Below, one piece after another: positions 36,599 to 45,217 of a stretch of 58,473 bases of DNA. The notes beneath the pieces are model-generated. The model was given only the letters and a program-made list of their open reading frames with translations. It did not search any database and was not told where the DNA came from. Position numbers and translations under genes: made by a program. Positions within the stretch are counted from its first letter, which is position 1. Every line of letters starts with the position of its first letter. The stretch lies in the NCBI GenBank assembly GCA_902625725.1, contig CACOCY010000012.1, positions 1 through 58,473 of the forward strand, written 5' to 3'. This DNA is from an uncultured SAR116 cluster alpha proteobacterium (GTDB lineage Bacteria > Pseudomonadota > Alphaproteobacteria > Puniceispirillales > Puniceispirillaceae).

Positions 36599-37723
36599 TT
36601 AAAAATAATGATTTTTTATAAAGGGTTTTAAAATGTCCAAATCCACTTCAGTACCTAAACCGAGCCCCGTTGGTGCTCTTACTCTTCCTTTGTCAATCGA
36701 CAAGCTATTAGAGACCGGATCTACATCTAGATACTGATTAGTGATACTAACATCCCAATTAATATTTGGCACCAGACAAGACAGAATGGAGACGGCATTT
36801 CCGCTTATACTTGTCTCAGCCACCTTACCAGCAAGATTAATATTAAGCCCTAGCGCATGAGCGTGCTTAGCAGCATCAAGGACAGCTACCATACCTCCTA
36901 ATTTGATAGTTTTCAAACTGCACCCTTTAACAGCCGAAGCGGATACTAACTCTGAAATATCGGCTACACTGTGGACTCCTTCATCTGCTCCCAGAGGTAC
37001 TGAAGTTGAAGATGCAACATCTTTAATGTCCGAAATATCGTCAGCAGGAACCGGTTGCTCAAAAAAATCAATCCCTGATTCTCCTGCTGCGGAAGCAAAT
37101 GTTTTTGCCTCGGTTAGATTATATCCTTCATTTGCATCAGCGGAAATAAAGGCTGTCTTTCCAAGTGCCTTCCTAATAGAAGAGCATCTGATTAAGTCTT
37201 CTTTAGCTAAGTTAGAACCAACTTTTATTTTAAACGCATCAAAACCTTCTTTTTGCTTTTCCTTAGCACGAGCTATTTCTTCATCTATCGTTCCCCCTGC
37301 TATCATGTAAAGAGCTCTCGATGAGTCTCTTTTTGGACCTCCAAGAAGTTCTATCAAAGAACAGTTATTTGTTCTTGCAAATAAATCTAAAATAGCCATT
37401 TCTATGGCAGAAAGAGCACCTTGATTCGCATACAAAGGCGTATTCAATAGGGCCTTTATATCTTTTAAATTCTTTATATCAGAACCCACAACTATTGATT
37501 TGAGAAACTTTGCTGCTGATACCATTCCTTCAACAAACTCACCTGTCATTGTAGGAGCAGAAGAAGCTTCACCCCACCCAATAAGTCCATTATCGCCGGA
37601 TATTTTTATTATGAGGTTGTCAGCCGTATCAAGAATAACTCCGGCCATTTTTATTCTGGATTTTAAAGGCATTGATACCGAAAAAATTTCTACATTTTGA
37701 ATGTTAACATTTATGTAGCTCAT
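36599..37723 (-). CDS. Enolase-superfamily enzyme (mandelate racemase/muconate-lactonizing type)
   Basis: This 374-residue protein has the N-terminal capping domain and the MLE/MR barrel residues: K165 and K167 (FKIKVG), metal ligands D196 (ADANEG), E222 (FEQPV) and D247 (ADEGVHS), and K271-K274 (LKTIKLGG). The KxK motif with a facing lysine fits the MLE subgroup (cycloisomerase, o-succinylbenzoate synthase or dipeptide epimerase). The reaction is not decidable. It is 10 nt from the CaiB gene and 126 nt upstream of the binding-protein gene. Confidence 0.87.
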   Translation of the reverse strand: MSYINVNIQNVEIFSVSMPLKSRIKMAGVILDTADNLIIKISGDNGLIGWGEASSAPTMTGEFVEGMVSAAKFLKSIVVGSDIKNLKDIKALLNTPLYANQGALSAIEMAILDLFARTNNCSLIELLGGPKRDSSRALYMIAGGTIDEEIARAKEKQKEGFDAFKIKVGSNLAKEDLIRCSSIRKALGKTAFISADANEGYNLTEAKTFASAAGESGIDFFEQPVPADDISDIKDVASSTSVPLGADEGVHSVADISELVSASAVKGCSLKTIKLGGMVAVLDAAKHAHALGLNINLAGKVAETSISGNAVSILSCLVPNINWDVSITNQYLDVDPVSNSLSIDKGRVRAPTGLGLGTEVDLDILKPFIKNHYF

Positions 37724-37733
37724 ATAAATAGTC

Positions 37734-38924
37734 CTAACTTATAAATTGCTCGATTTCCTTATCTGACATGCCTAAAAATTCTCTCAAAATTTCCTCGTTA
37801 TGTTCTCCCAAAAGTGGCGGCGGCAGGTTTGTCTCTTTTCCCCTTTTTCCATCAAACGAGATTGGAAGACCAAGTGATTTTACGATACCAGCAGTTGGAT
37901 GCTCCAAATCTAAAACCATTCCATTTTCAATTGTCTGTGGGTGTGATAAAGATTGAGTGACTGTCCTAACCACGGCAACTGGAATACCATTTTTCTGAAG
38001 CAGCTCGTACCAATGTTCAGCGTTCTCTGCAGATAGTGCTCTTTCGATCAATTGTTCCAATTCTACCCTATTTTCAACTCTTGATGAGTTTTTAGCAAAT
38101 TTTGGGTTTTCGCACCAATGAGGATTTGCCATGATTTTACTAAATAGTCCAAATTGGCCATCATTTCCAACCGATATAACTAACGCCCCCTCTTTGCATT
38201 TAAATAGATTATAGGGAACGATATTTGGGTGGCCATTCCCATAGCGCTTTGAGTCTCCTCCGGATATCAGATGATTCGAGGCTACGTTTGCAAGAAGAAA
38301 AACACCTGTATTATATAGGTTTACGTCTATTAAAGAACCTGCACCGGTCAAATTCCTTTTGTTGAGAGCTGCAAGTATGCCTATAACTGCATTCATTCCG
38401 GTAGCAATATCGACAATTGCGACACCAAGTTTCATAGGTTCACCATCCGCAGAGCCTGTTATGGCCATTAATCCAGATTCTGCTTGCAAAAGAAAATCAT
38501 ACCCGGGCATTCCACCATTTGGACCTTTGTTTCCATACCCAGTAATTGAGCATCGAATAACTTCTTTTGCATTTGTTTTAAACCAATCATCAGTTAGACC
38601 TAGTTTTCCCAAAAGACCCGGTTTGAAGTTATCGATAACAACGTCGCTCTTTTTGATTAAACCTTTTAAAATTTTTAAGCCCTCTGGAGTTTTGAAGTCC
38701 AATGCAAGACTTTTTTTATTTCTATTAACTCCCAAAAAATAGGCGGCTTCCGTATCAGCAAATGGCGGGCCCCAATGTCTGGTATCATCTCCTCTGGAAG
38801 GATGTTCTACTTTAATTATGTTGGCTCCCATGTCACCCAACATCTGCGTGCACAAAGGCCCCGCCAAAACGCGTGTTAAATCTAAAACGGTAACATTTTC
38901 CAATGCATCTTGTTGTTCATTCAT
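37734..38924 (-). CDS. CaiB/BaiF-type family III CoA-transferase
   Basis: This 396-residue protein starts LENVTVLDLTRVLAGP and continues MLGDMGANIIKVEHPSRGDDTRHWGPPF, the classic N-terminal signature. PGYDFLLQAESGLMAITG holds the conserved aspartate (D in GYDF) that carries the CoA-acyl anhydride. It would move CoA from a donor to an imported acid. Next genes in the operon are the alpha/beta hydrolase upstream (38 nt) and the enolase-family gene downstream. Donor and acceptor are unknown. Confidence 0.9.
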   Translation of the reverse strand: MNEQQDALENVTVLDLTRVLAGPLCTQMLGDMGANIIKVEHPSRGDDTRHWGPPFADTEAAYFLGVNRNKKSLALDFKTPEGLKILKGLIKKSDVVIDNFKPGLLGKLGLTDDWFKTNAKEVIRCSITGYGNKGPNGGMPGYDFLLQAESGLMAITGSADGEPMKLGVAIVDIATGMNAVIGILAALNKRNLTGAGSLIDVNLYNTGVFLLANVASNHLISGGDSKRYGNGHPNIVPYNLFKCKEGALVISVGNDGQFGLFSKIMANPHWCENPKFAKNSSRVENRVELEQLIERALSAENAEHWYELLQKNGIPVAVVRTVTQSLSHPQTIENGMVLDLEHPTAGIVKSLGLPISFDGKRGKETNLPPPLLGEHNEEILREFLGMSDKEIEQFIS

Positions 38925-38962
38925 ATTTTTTCCGAACTATTAAATAAAAAAATTTTCATGTT

Positions 38963-40132
38963 CTATAATTTATCGATCAACCAATCAAACATCTCTGAGT
39001 ATGCTAAGCTTGCATAATCTCTTTGACAATGCTGTGCTCCACCCTCCTCAGGGGTAAAAACTCTTAACGTTTTATCTTGGGAACCTGATGCATTTAATAA
39101 AGATTTTGCATCCTCTAATGGTACCTGTTCATCTGCTGACCCGTGGGTAATTAGAAATGGACAACGCATATTTTGGACAACACCTTCAAGTTTGTAATCT
39201 GATAACTTTTCTAAAACCTCATTCATGTTATCAACACCTAAAATCCAGCAAATATGATGGCCTGGAACGCTCATAGATTCATTGAACTTGGCTTCTATTC
39301 TTTTTTGCCAAGTCTTCTGGTAATCCCATATTGCACCCCAGGCAATACACGCCTTTAGCCTTGGCTCCATAGATGCACATCTTGGAGCATAATATCCACC
39401 CAAACTTACCGCCATGATGCCAATTCGATTTTTATCCACATCTTCACGCATTTCCAAATAATCTACGCAGGCTGAACCGGCTACTTCATAATCAGGCCTG
39501 AGAAACATTCCCCGAAACCTTATTGCTTCACCAGTTCCGGGCCCATCCATAACAAGACATGAAAAACCTCTTTTTACGAGCTCTGGAACTCCTCTTGCAT
39601 ATTGGAGTTCTTTTGTGATGTCGAGACCATCAAAAAAAATCATGGTCGGATTTTTTGAATTTTTTGTGTTCTCTGCATGAACAAAATAGCCCGGAAGGAA
39701 ATTTTCCCCATAAGGAACTTCTACAATCTCTATTTTTGGAGAAACACTTAGCTGCGCATGCCTATGAAAACATTCCACAGATTTCCTATAAACATTTAAT
39801 GCGTGGTCATCTTTTGCTGTCCTAAATCTTTCTCCCCATTGATAATAACAAGACGCCCTCAAATAAAAGGTGGAAGCAGAAATAGTATGTCCTTTATTTT
39901 CACAATCTTCTGCTTTATGTTTAAGTTCGTCCCCAAGCTTTTGCCACGTAAAAAACCAAGCCTCATCATCCCCTAGCTTATTTTTTAACTTTCTTGCTGT
40001 TCGGTCAATTTCACCCATGTCACTCGCACCAACTACAGCTAGTCCTAGCATCCCACCAATTGCCGCAGACCATCTATAATCCTCTGGAAAATAGGTAAAC
40101 CATTCATTGGTTTTTGGCCTGACACGTTGCAT
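38963..40132 (-). CDS. Alpha/beta hydrolase with N-terminal helical domain (leftward operon copy)
   Basis: This roughly 389-residue protein has a helical N-terminal half and a hydrolase domain with a nucleophile elbow AVSLGGYY (Ser at about 243), an aspartate in HGSADEQVP and a histidine in GAQHCQR. This layout resembles the DUF1100/FrsA-like hydrolases that include 2,6-dihydroxypseudooxynicotine hydrolase, a C-C bond cleaver. I chose the ATG at 40132 because GGGA is well spaced from it; ATG 40138 and TTG 40159 are alternatives. It is homologous to the gene at 46.4 kb. Confidence 0.8.
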   Translation of the reverse strand: MQRVRPKTNEWFTYFPEDYRWSAAIGGMLGLAVVGASDMGEIDRTARKLKNKLGDDEAWFFTWQKLGDELKHKAEDCENKGHTISASTFYLRASCYYQWGERFRTAKDDHALNVYRKSVECFHRHAQLSVSPKIEIVEVPYGENFLPGYFVHAENTKNSKNPTMIFFDGLDITKELQYARGVPELVKRGFSCLVMDGPGTGEAIRFRGMFLRPDYEVAGSACVDYLEMREDVDKNRIGIMAVSLGGYYAPRCASMEPRLKACIAWGAIWDYQKTWQKRIEAKFNESMSVPGHHICWILGVDNMNEVLEKLSDYKLEGVVQNMRCPFLITHGSADEQVPLEDAKSLLNASGSQDKTLRVFTPEEGGAQHCQRDYASLAYSEMFDWLIDKL

Positions 40133-40177
40133 TTTCATTATCCCAAACAGGTTATTCAATCGTTTAAAAGACGATAA

Positions 40178-41032
40178 TTATTTTTTCATATTATCATCAT
40201 TCTCCAAACCACTTAAGTATTGTTTTACTTCTGCTGCATTTCTATCCCTAAATTTTTTAAAATCAGGTTTACGTTTTTCAAGAAAAGCATGCATTCCCTC
40301 GAGGGATTCTTCTGAACCCCACACATGAGCAAGTAATTCCATTCCATGTTGCCAAGATGCATATAATTCGTCTGATTCTGCGTTTAATGACTTTTTTGTC
40401 TGGCGTAATGTCTGTCCACTATGACTATTGATCTTTTGCACCCAAGCAAGTGTTTCATCGTATAATTTTTCTTTTGGAACACATTTATTAATAAGCCCTA
40501 CTTTAACAGCCTCTTCAGCCTCAAAAGAGCGGGCTAGAAATATCATTTCCCGTGCAATGCGCTCTCCAACTATGCGGGGTAAATACTGAGTTGCCCCAAC
40601 GGTTGGACAAGCGCCGACACGGGCTCCAGTTTGCCCGAGCACAGCGTTCTCAGAGGCGATTACAAGGTCACACCATAAAGCTAACTCGTGACCACCGCCC
40701 ATGCACCAGCCATTAACCATGGCAATAACCGGAACAGCGACGCCTCGGATTGCCATTGCGAGACCGAGCATTCTATCATTCCAATGAGCTGCATTTACCC
40801 AGTTTAGTCTTTTCATTGCATAAAAGTCGCCGCCAGCTGAAAATGCATGGTCTCCAGCTCCAGTAATTACAATACAAGAAATTGATGGATCATTTCTTGT
40901 ATCAAGGACTGCCTCACGTAATTCGTCTAATGTTTGTTCACGAAAGGCATTTCTTACCTCTGGTCTATTTATTGTAATCCAGGCTGCACTCTCTTTTACT
41001 TCAACAAGAATTTCATTATAATCAGTTTTCAT
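40178..41032 (-). CDS. Crotonase-fold enzyme, MenB/BadI-like
   Basis: This 284-residue protein has WITINRPEVRNAFREQTLDEL, an oxyanion segment AFSAGGDFY, and WCMGGGHELALWCDL. GQTGARVGACPTVGATQY and the C-terminal FLEKRKPDFKKF are hallmarks of the DHNA-CoA synthase (MenB) / 2-ketocyclohexanecarboxyl-CoA hydrolase (BadI) branch rather than ordinary enoyl-CoA hydratase. MenB closes and BadI opens a ring by Dieckmann chemistry on a CoA ester. No men genes are near, so a catabolic ring-opening role is inferred. It overlaps the VOC gene by 4 nt. Confidence 0.82.
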   Translation of the reverse strand: MKTDYNEILVEVKESAAWITINRPEVRNAFREQTLDELREAVLDTRNDPSISCIVITGAGDHAFSAGGDFYAMKRLNWVNAAHWNDRMLGLAMAIRGVAVPVIAMVNGWCMGGGHELALWCDLVIASENAVLGQTGARVGACPTVGATQYLPRIVGERIAREMIFLARSFEAEEAVKVGLINKCVPKEKLYDETLAWVQKINSHSGQTLRQTKKSLNAESDELYASWQHGMELLAHVWGSEESLEGMHAFLEKRKPDFKKFRDRNAAEVKQYLSGLENDDNMKK

Positions 41033-41460
41033 TTGTCATCCTTTTCTATTTTGTCTTCAACGACCTCAATTAAAATTCCACTTGTGTCGGACGGGTGCAT
41101 GAAAAACATCTTTTGACCGTGATGGCCTTCTATAGGTTCGCCAAGCACCCTGATTTTATTATTCTTAATTGATTTTGAGGATTCTTCTGCATCTGACGAA
41201 ACGGCGCAAAAATGGTGCATTGCACCTTTGGGATTTCGTTCTAAAAACTTTGCTACGGGGCTCTGCCCATTCAAAGGTTCTATTAGCTCAATTTTTATAT
41301 TTTGAAAATGAATATAAGCCATTCTTATACCTTGTTCGTGAACAATTTTAGGCAAAGTAATCTCAGCACCAAAAAGTTTGGAGTACTGCTCTAAAACAGG
41401 CTCAATTTTTGGTACAGCAATGGCTATATGATCTAGAACATTTTCTGCGACTTTCGTCAA
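41029..41460 (-). CDS. VOC-superfamily protein, methylmalonyl-CoA epimerase-like
   Basis: This 143-residue protein has the VOC fold: NVLDHIAIAVPKIEPVLEQYSKLFG at the N-terminus, MHHFCAVSS and a metal-ligand glutamate in GILIEVVED, giving the His/His/Glu set of methylmalonyl-CoA epimerase. The start is a TTG at 41460 with GGGAGGG upstream; the longer frame would overlap the TSUP gene. Its partner is probably a CoA ester epimerised next to the crotonase. Mutase genes are absent, so the substrate is open. Confidence 0.78.
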   Translation of the reverse strand: MTKVAENVLDHIAIAVPKIEPVLEQYSKLFGAEITLPKIVHEQGIRMAYIHFQNIKIELIEPLNGQSPVAKFLERNPKGAMHHFCAVSSDAEESSKSIKNNKIRVLGEPIEGHHGQKMFFMHPSDTSGILIEVVEDKIEKDDK

Positions 41461-41522
41461 ATTTACCCTCCCCAAAAAAATATACCTAATAAAAATATCG
41501 ATAATTTTTTGATTTGCAAGTG

Positions 41523-42275
41523 TTATGAATTTAAAATTAAAGCAAGTCCCAGACAAAATAATATGGCATAAGTTATGTATCTGAAATAAGTCTCAGATAC
41601 TATGTCAAATAAAAATATGCCAGATTTCAATCCAATTGATAAAGGAATAGACATTGATAGCCCCAAAGCAAGATAATTTGAGTCGAAACCCTCAACAAAA
41701 ATAAAATAAGCAAAAAAAGTTAAAATAGTAAATATTATGACAAGTTGAATGTTGCTTTGAATAATATCTTTTTCCGCTGGAGAGGATAAAAAATAAATCC
41801 CTGTAAATGGTCCAGTTGGTACCCCGAAGAACCCTGAAAATAGTCCGGTTACCCAACCAAAACCAAGAGAAATGAGCCTCGTTTGAGGTCCTCTGTACCG
41901 CCATCCAGAGAATAAAATCAATGTGCCTATAAGAATAAAAATACCCATGTATAAAGTTATTTCTGAAATTTCATTCTGAAAAAGAAAATTCAAACCTATG
42001 AAGGCACCAACACAAAGACCAAAACTGTAAAAAATGGTAATTTTTTTTTGTGAATATTTGATGGCTCTTTTCACTGTAAAAGCAACTCCAACTAAACCTG
42101 AGAGAATGATTATATTCATTCCAGCTATCGGACCAAGAAGAAGAGCATAGCAGGGCAGCATAAACAAAGAGCCAGCGAAACCTGTAAATCCTCGGATAAC
42201 CCCCCCCAAAAAAGCAATCATTATACAGGTGAAAAGAGTGGTTAATTCTAGCCCAATCAATTCATAAATTCCCAT
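41523..42275 (-). CDS. TSUP (TauE/SafE) family permease, second copy
   Basis: This 250-residue polytopic protein has GGVIRGFTGFAGSLFMLP in the N-terminal repeat and GWVTGLFSGFFGVPTGPF in the second, the TSUP pattern with non-glycine-rich changes. It is probably the first gene of the leftward catabolic operon. It may move the substrate or a by-product anion such as sulfite. It is divergent from the cyclase gene. Confidence 0.82.
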   Translation of the reverse strand: MGIYELIGLELTTLFTCIMIAFLGGVIRGFTGFAGSLFMLPCYALLLGPIAGMNIIILSGLVGVAFTVKRAIKYSQKKITIFYSFGLCVGAFIGLNFLFQNEISEITLYMGIFILIGTLILFSGWRYRGPQTRLISLGFGWVTGLFSGFFGVPTGPFTGIYFLSSPAEKDIIQSNIQLVIIFTILTFFAYFIFVEGFDSNYLALGLSMSIPLSIGLKSGIFLFDIVSETYFRYITYAILFCLGLALILNS

Positions 42276-42467
42276 AAATTTGCTTTCTTACAAAAATAAA
42301 TTTTTGACAAATGATTATGCTTATATCGTGTGAAAGTAATTATTAATAGTTGTTTTTAACTTTAGAAGTAGATTAACATTTTTTCATTAATATCAGATAA
42401 TTTAATGTGATTTTTATTTGCTCGCTATGAGAGTTATGTATTTCATTCTGAATTCAAGGAGAGAGAA
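42276..42467. promoter_or_regulatory. Divergent promoter region between the two catabolic operons
   Basis: The 192 nt between the TSUP start (minus) and the cyclase start (plus) must hold promoters for both catabolic arms. A TTGACA at about 42304 could be a -35 box, but I see no well-spaced -10. AAGGAG (42456-42461) is the cyclase ribosome site. No clear palindrome is visible. Confidence 0.5.
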
Positions 42468-43439
42468 TTGACCAAAACGAAAATTACCAGAGAGGATTTA
42501 AGCATAGCAGCAGAAAAGTATAAGAATTGGGGTAAATGGGGACCTAATGACGAGATAGGCACCTTAAATTATACATCTGCAAATGATATTGTTGAGGCAG
42601 CAAGACTAGTTCATCAGGGGAAGGTAATCTCACTCGCGCTCAATTTTGATTCTAGCGGCCCTCAAGGCGCAAAGTCGAAATACCAGTCACTTGGGAGAAT
42701 AAACCCACTTCACACTATGTTAAGAACAGGTACAGATGCTTATTCTGGTGTTCTTGACCAACGAGGCATACGAGCTGCTGATGATATGATTGTTATGCCG
42801 TTACAATCAGGCACACAATGGGATGGTCTCGGACATATTTTTTACGAGAATTATATGTGGAACGGATATGATTGCAGAGAAGTAACTTCTGCAGGTGCAC
42901 AAAAATGTGGAATTGAAAAAACTAAGAACAAGATGGTGGGCCGAGGCGTTTTACTTGATATTCCTAGTGAAATGGGTGTCGAACGGCTTGAAGACGGTTA
43001 TGGCATAACATGTGAGGATTTGGACAAAACTGCGAAGGCCCAGAATATAGAAATTAAACGCGGAGATTATGTCATTGTTCGAACTGGCCAAATGGAAGAA
43101 ATGCTGAGAACAGGCAGTTGGGACGGGTATCCTGGAGGTGATGCCCCGGGGTTTGCATTTGAAACGCTTGAATGGTTGCAGGAAAAAGAAATTGCTGCAA
43201 TAGCCTCGGACACCTGGGGGTGCGAGGTGCGTCCAAATGAATCTGAAGAGGGAATAAACCAGCCTTGGCACTGGATTACCATCCCCATTATGGGAATTAC
43301 TATGGGTGAAATATTTTTTCTTGGTGACTTAGCTGCTGACTGTGCCATTGATGGAATTTACGAATTTATGTTTGTTGCCCCTGCTTTGCCAATTACTGGT
43401 GCTGTTGGCTCACCTACAAACCCGCTTGCGATAAAATAG
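42468..43439 (+). CDS. Cyclase-family (COG1878) metal-dependent hydrolase
   Basis: This 323-residue protein starts at TTG with AAGGAG 6 nt upstream. It has KWGPNDEIGTLNY and the motif QSGTQWDGLGH (residues 113-123), in place of the canonical HxGTHxDxxxH; Q113 and Q117 stand where two metal-binding histidines usually are. I recall QxGTQWDxLxH as common in the longer COG1878 subgroup. The family includes kynurenine formamidase and isatin hydrolase, so an amide or lactone ring opening is plausible. First gene of the rightward operon. Confidence 0.85.
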   Translation: MTKTKITREDLSIAAEKYKNWGKWGPNDEIGTLNYTSANDIVEAARLVHQGKVISLALNFDSSGPQGAKSKYQSLGRINPLHTMLRTGTDAYSGVLDQRGIRAADDMIVMPLQSGTQWDGLGHIFYENYMWNGYDCREVTSAGAQKCGIEKTKNKMVGRGVLLDIPSEMGVERLEDGYGITCEDLDKTAKAQNIEIKRGDYVIVRTGQMEEMLRTGSWDGYPGGDAPGFAFETLEWLQEKEIAAIASDTWGCEVRPNESEEGINQPWHWITIPIMGITMGEIFFLGDLAADCAIDGIYEFMFVAPALPITGAVGSPTNPLAIK

Positions 43440-43497
43440 TTGGATAAACTAAAGTTTTCTTGGCAATAGTCCTTATAATGTTAATGGAACTGCAAAA

Positions 43498-45174
43498 ATG
43501 AAAAAACGAACTGGCGCGATTATATTAGCAGAATTATTAAAATCGTATGGCATTACGCACATTTTTATGGTTCCAGCAGTCTTGAGAAGAACAATGATGG
43601 AGATTGAGAAAAGAACCGATATCAAAAGACTTCACGTTCATTCAGAAAAATCAGCCGCCTATATGGCGGATGGTTATGCGAGAGCATCTGGAAAACCTGC
43701 AATTTGTATGGCCCAGATAATTGGCGCGTTGAACATAGCCGCAGGTTTGCGAGACGCTTTTCTCGCACACTCCCCTGTTATAGCGTTAACAGGGGGTCGA
43801 GATCCAAAAACAAAATTCAAAAAAGTCTACCAAGAAGTAGATGATATGCCAGCGTTTGAGCCTGTTACCAAATTCAATGCAACAGTTGATGATGTTAGCA
43901 GGTTTCCTGACATGTTAGAACAAGCAATCAGGGTTTCTACTTCTGGCTCTCCTGGTCCAGCGCATCTTCAGTATAGGGGAAATGAGGCACAAATTGATCT
44001 TGAAGAGACTGACTTGGAGAGCAATTTTAGCAACGCAAACGCCGAAATTCCACCTCATCGACCGCTATGTGACGATACAATTTTGGATAAAGCACTCACG
44101 GCTATTCAATCAGCGAAAAGGCCAATCATCGTTGCTGGTGGAGGCGCAAAACATTCAAAATGTTCGGAAGAGCTTCTACAATTTGCAGAAAAATTGTATA
44201 TACCAGTAGCCACTTCCCTTAATGGAAAAGATTTAATTCATTCTACGCACCCTCTTTCATGTGGAGTTGTTGGCACTTACTCGAGAGAGTCTACGAATCT
44301 ATCTGTTAAAGCTGCAGATCTCGTGATTTTTATTGGGTCTGAAACAGGCTCAATGACAACCCATTTCTGGACAGTGCCAGATGACAAAACTCGAATTATT
44401 CAAATTGATGTAGAGCCTGAAAATCTAGGTAGAAACTATTTTCTTGAAGTTGCAATTCATGGAGATGCCAAAGCAGTTTTAGAGAGAATGAATGCACTTG
44501 CAAGTGGTCAAATAATACAACGGCGCAAAGACTGGTTGGAATATGTTTCTAAATTGAGGCGAGATTGGTATGGAAAATATAAATCGCTATTAGAAAGTGA
44601 TGCTTATCCAATAAGACCTGAGCGCTTATGTAAAGAAATTAGTGATACCGCGCCACAAAATTCTCTAATTGTTGTTGATACAGGCCATGCTGGAATGTGG
44701 ATGGGTGGTATGTTCGATCTGAAGCATCCAAGTCAAAATTACATTCGAAGTGCGGGTCATCTTGGTTGGGCTTTTCCTGCTTCAATTGGTGCTAAATGCG
44801 CGGTACCAGATAGACCTGTTATTTGCTTCACTGGGGATGCAGGTTTCTGGTACCATATTGCAGAAATTGAAGTAGCCGTAAGATGGAATATAAATACGGT
44901 TATAATTGTGAATAATAATAGCGGAGGCAATCAGTCAAAACGTGGTTTTGATAGAGCATATGGCGGAGAACAAACAGCTGAGGGGCGAAAGATGTGGACT
45001 TTCAACAACGTGAATTTTGCTGAAATTGCACAAAATATAGGGGCCGTAGGACTGAGAGTGGAGAATGCAAAAGATATAAAGCCTGCAATTAAAAAAGCAT
45101 TACAATTGGACAAACCGGTAATCATTGACGTCGTGACTGATATCGACGCTTTAGCACCACTAGCTGTTAACTAG
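43498..45174 (+). CDS. Thiamine diphosphate-dependent enzyme (acetolactate synthase-like)
   Basis: This 558-residue protein has the three ThDP domains. E50 in HVHSEKSAAYMADGYARASG activates the thiazolium. The ThDP-magnesium motif runs from GD (446-447, TGDAGFWYH) to NN (472-473, VNNNSGG). Relatives range from acetolactate synthase to decarboxylases and the ring-cleaving cyclohexane-1,2-dione hydrolase and IolD. There is no small IlvN-type subunit next to it, arguing against biosynthetic acetolactate synthase. The catabolic substrate is unknown. Confidence 0.87.
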   Translation: MKKRTGAIILAELLKSYGITHIFMVPAVLRRTMMEIEKRTDIKRLHVHSEKSAAYMADGYARASGKPAICMAQIIGALNIAAGLRDAFLAHSPVIALTGGRDPKTKFKKVYQEVDDMPAFEPVTKFNATVDDVSRFPDMLEQAIRVSTSGSPGPAHLQYRGNEAQIDLEETDLESNFSNANAEIPPHRPLCDDTILDKALTAIQSAKRPIIVAGGGAKHSKCSEELLQFAEKLYIPVATSLNGKDLIHSTHPLSCGVVGTYSRESTNLSVKAADLVIFIGSETGSMTTHFWTVPDDKTRIIQIDVEPENLGRNYFLEVAIHGDAKAVLERMNALASGQIIQRRKDWLEYVSKLRRDWYGKYKSLLESDAYPIRPERLCKEISDTAPQNSLIVVDTGHAGMWMGGMFDLKHPSQNYIRSAGHLGWAFPASIGAKCAVPDRPVICFTGDAGFWYHIAEIEVAVRWNINTVIIVNNNSGGNQSKRGFDRAYGGEQTAEGRKMWTFNNVNFAEIAQNIGAVGLRVENAKDIKPAIKKALQLDKPVIIDVVTDIDALAPLAVN

Positions 45175-45217
45175 ATTAGTCTTATAAACATAAGCATTAA
45201 ATAAATAGGAGAGATTG

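Noticed and set aside
40178-41032. MenB of menaquinone synthesis
   Set aside because: Although the motifs match that branch, no other men genes are present and the neighbours are catabolic.
42468-43439. Kynurenine formamidase (kynB)
   Set aside because: The metal motif differs, the protein is about 100 residues too long, and no kynureninase or tryptophan dioxygenase gene is near.
43498-45174. Biosynthetic acetolactate synthase (ilvB)
   Set aside because: No small regulatory subunit gene adjoins it and the context is catabolic.
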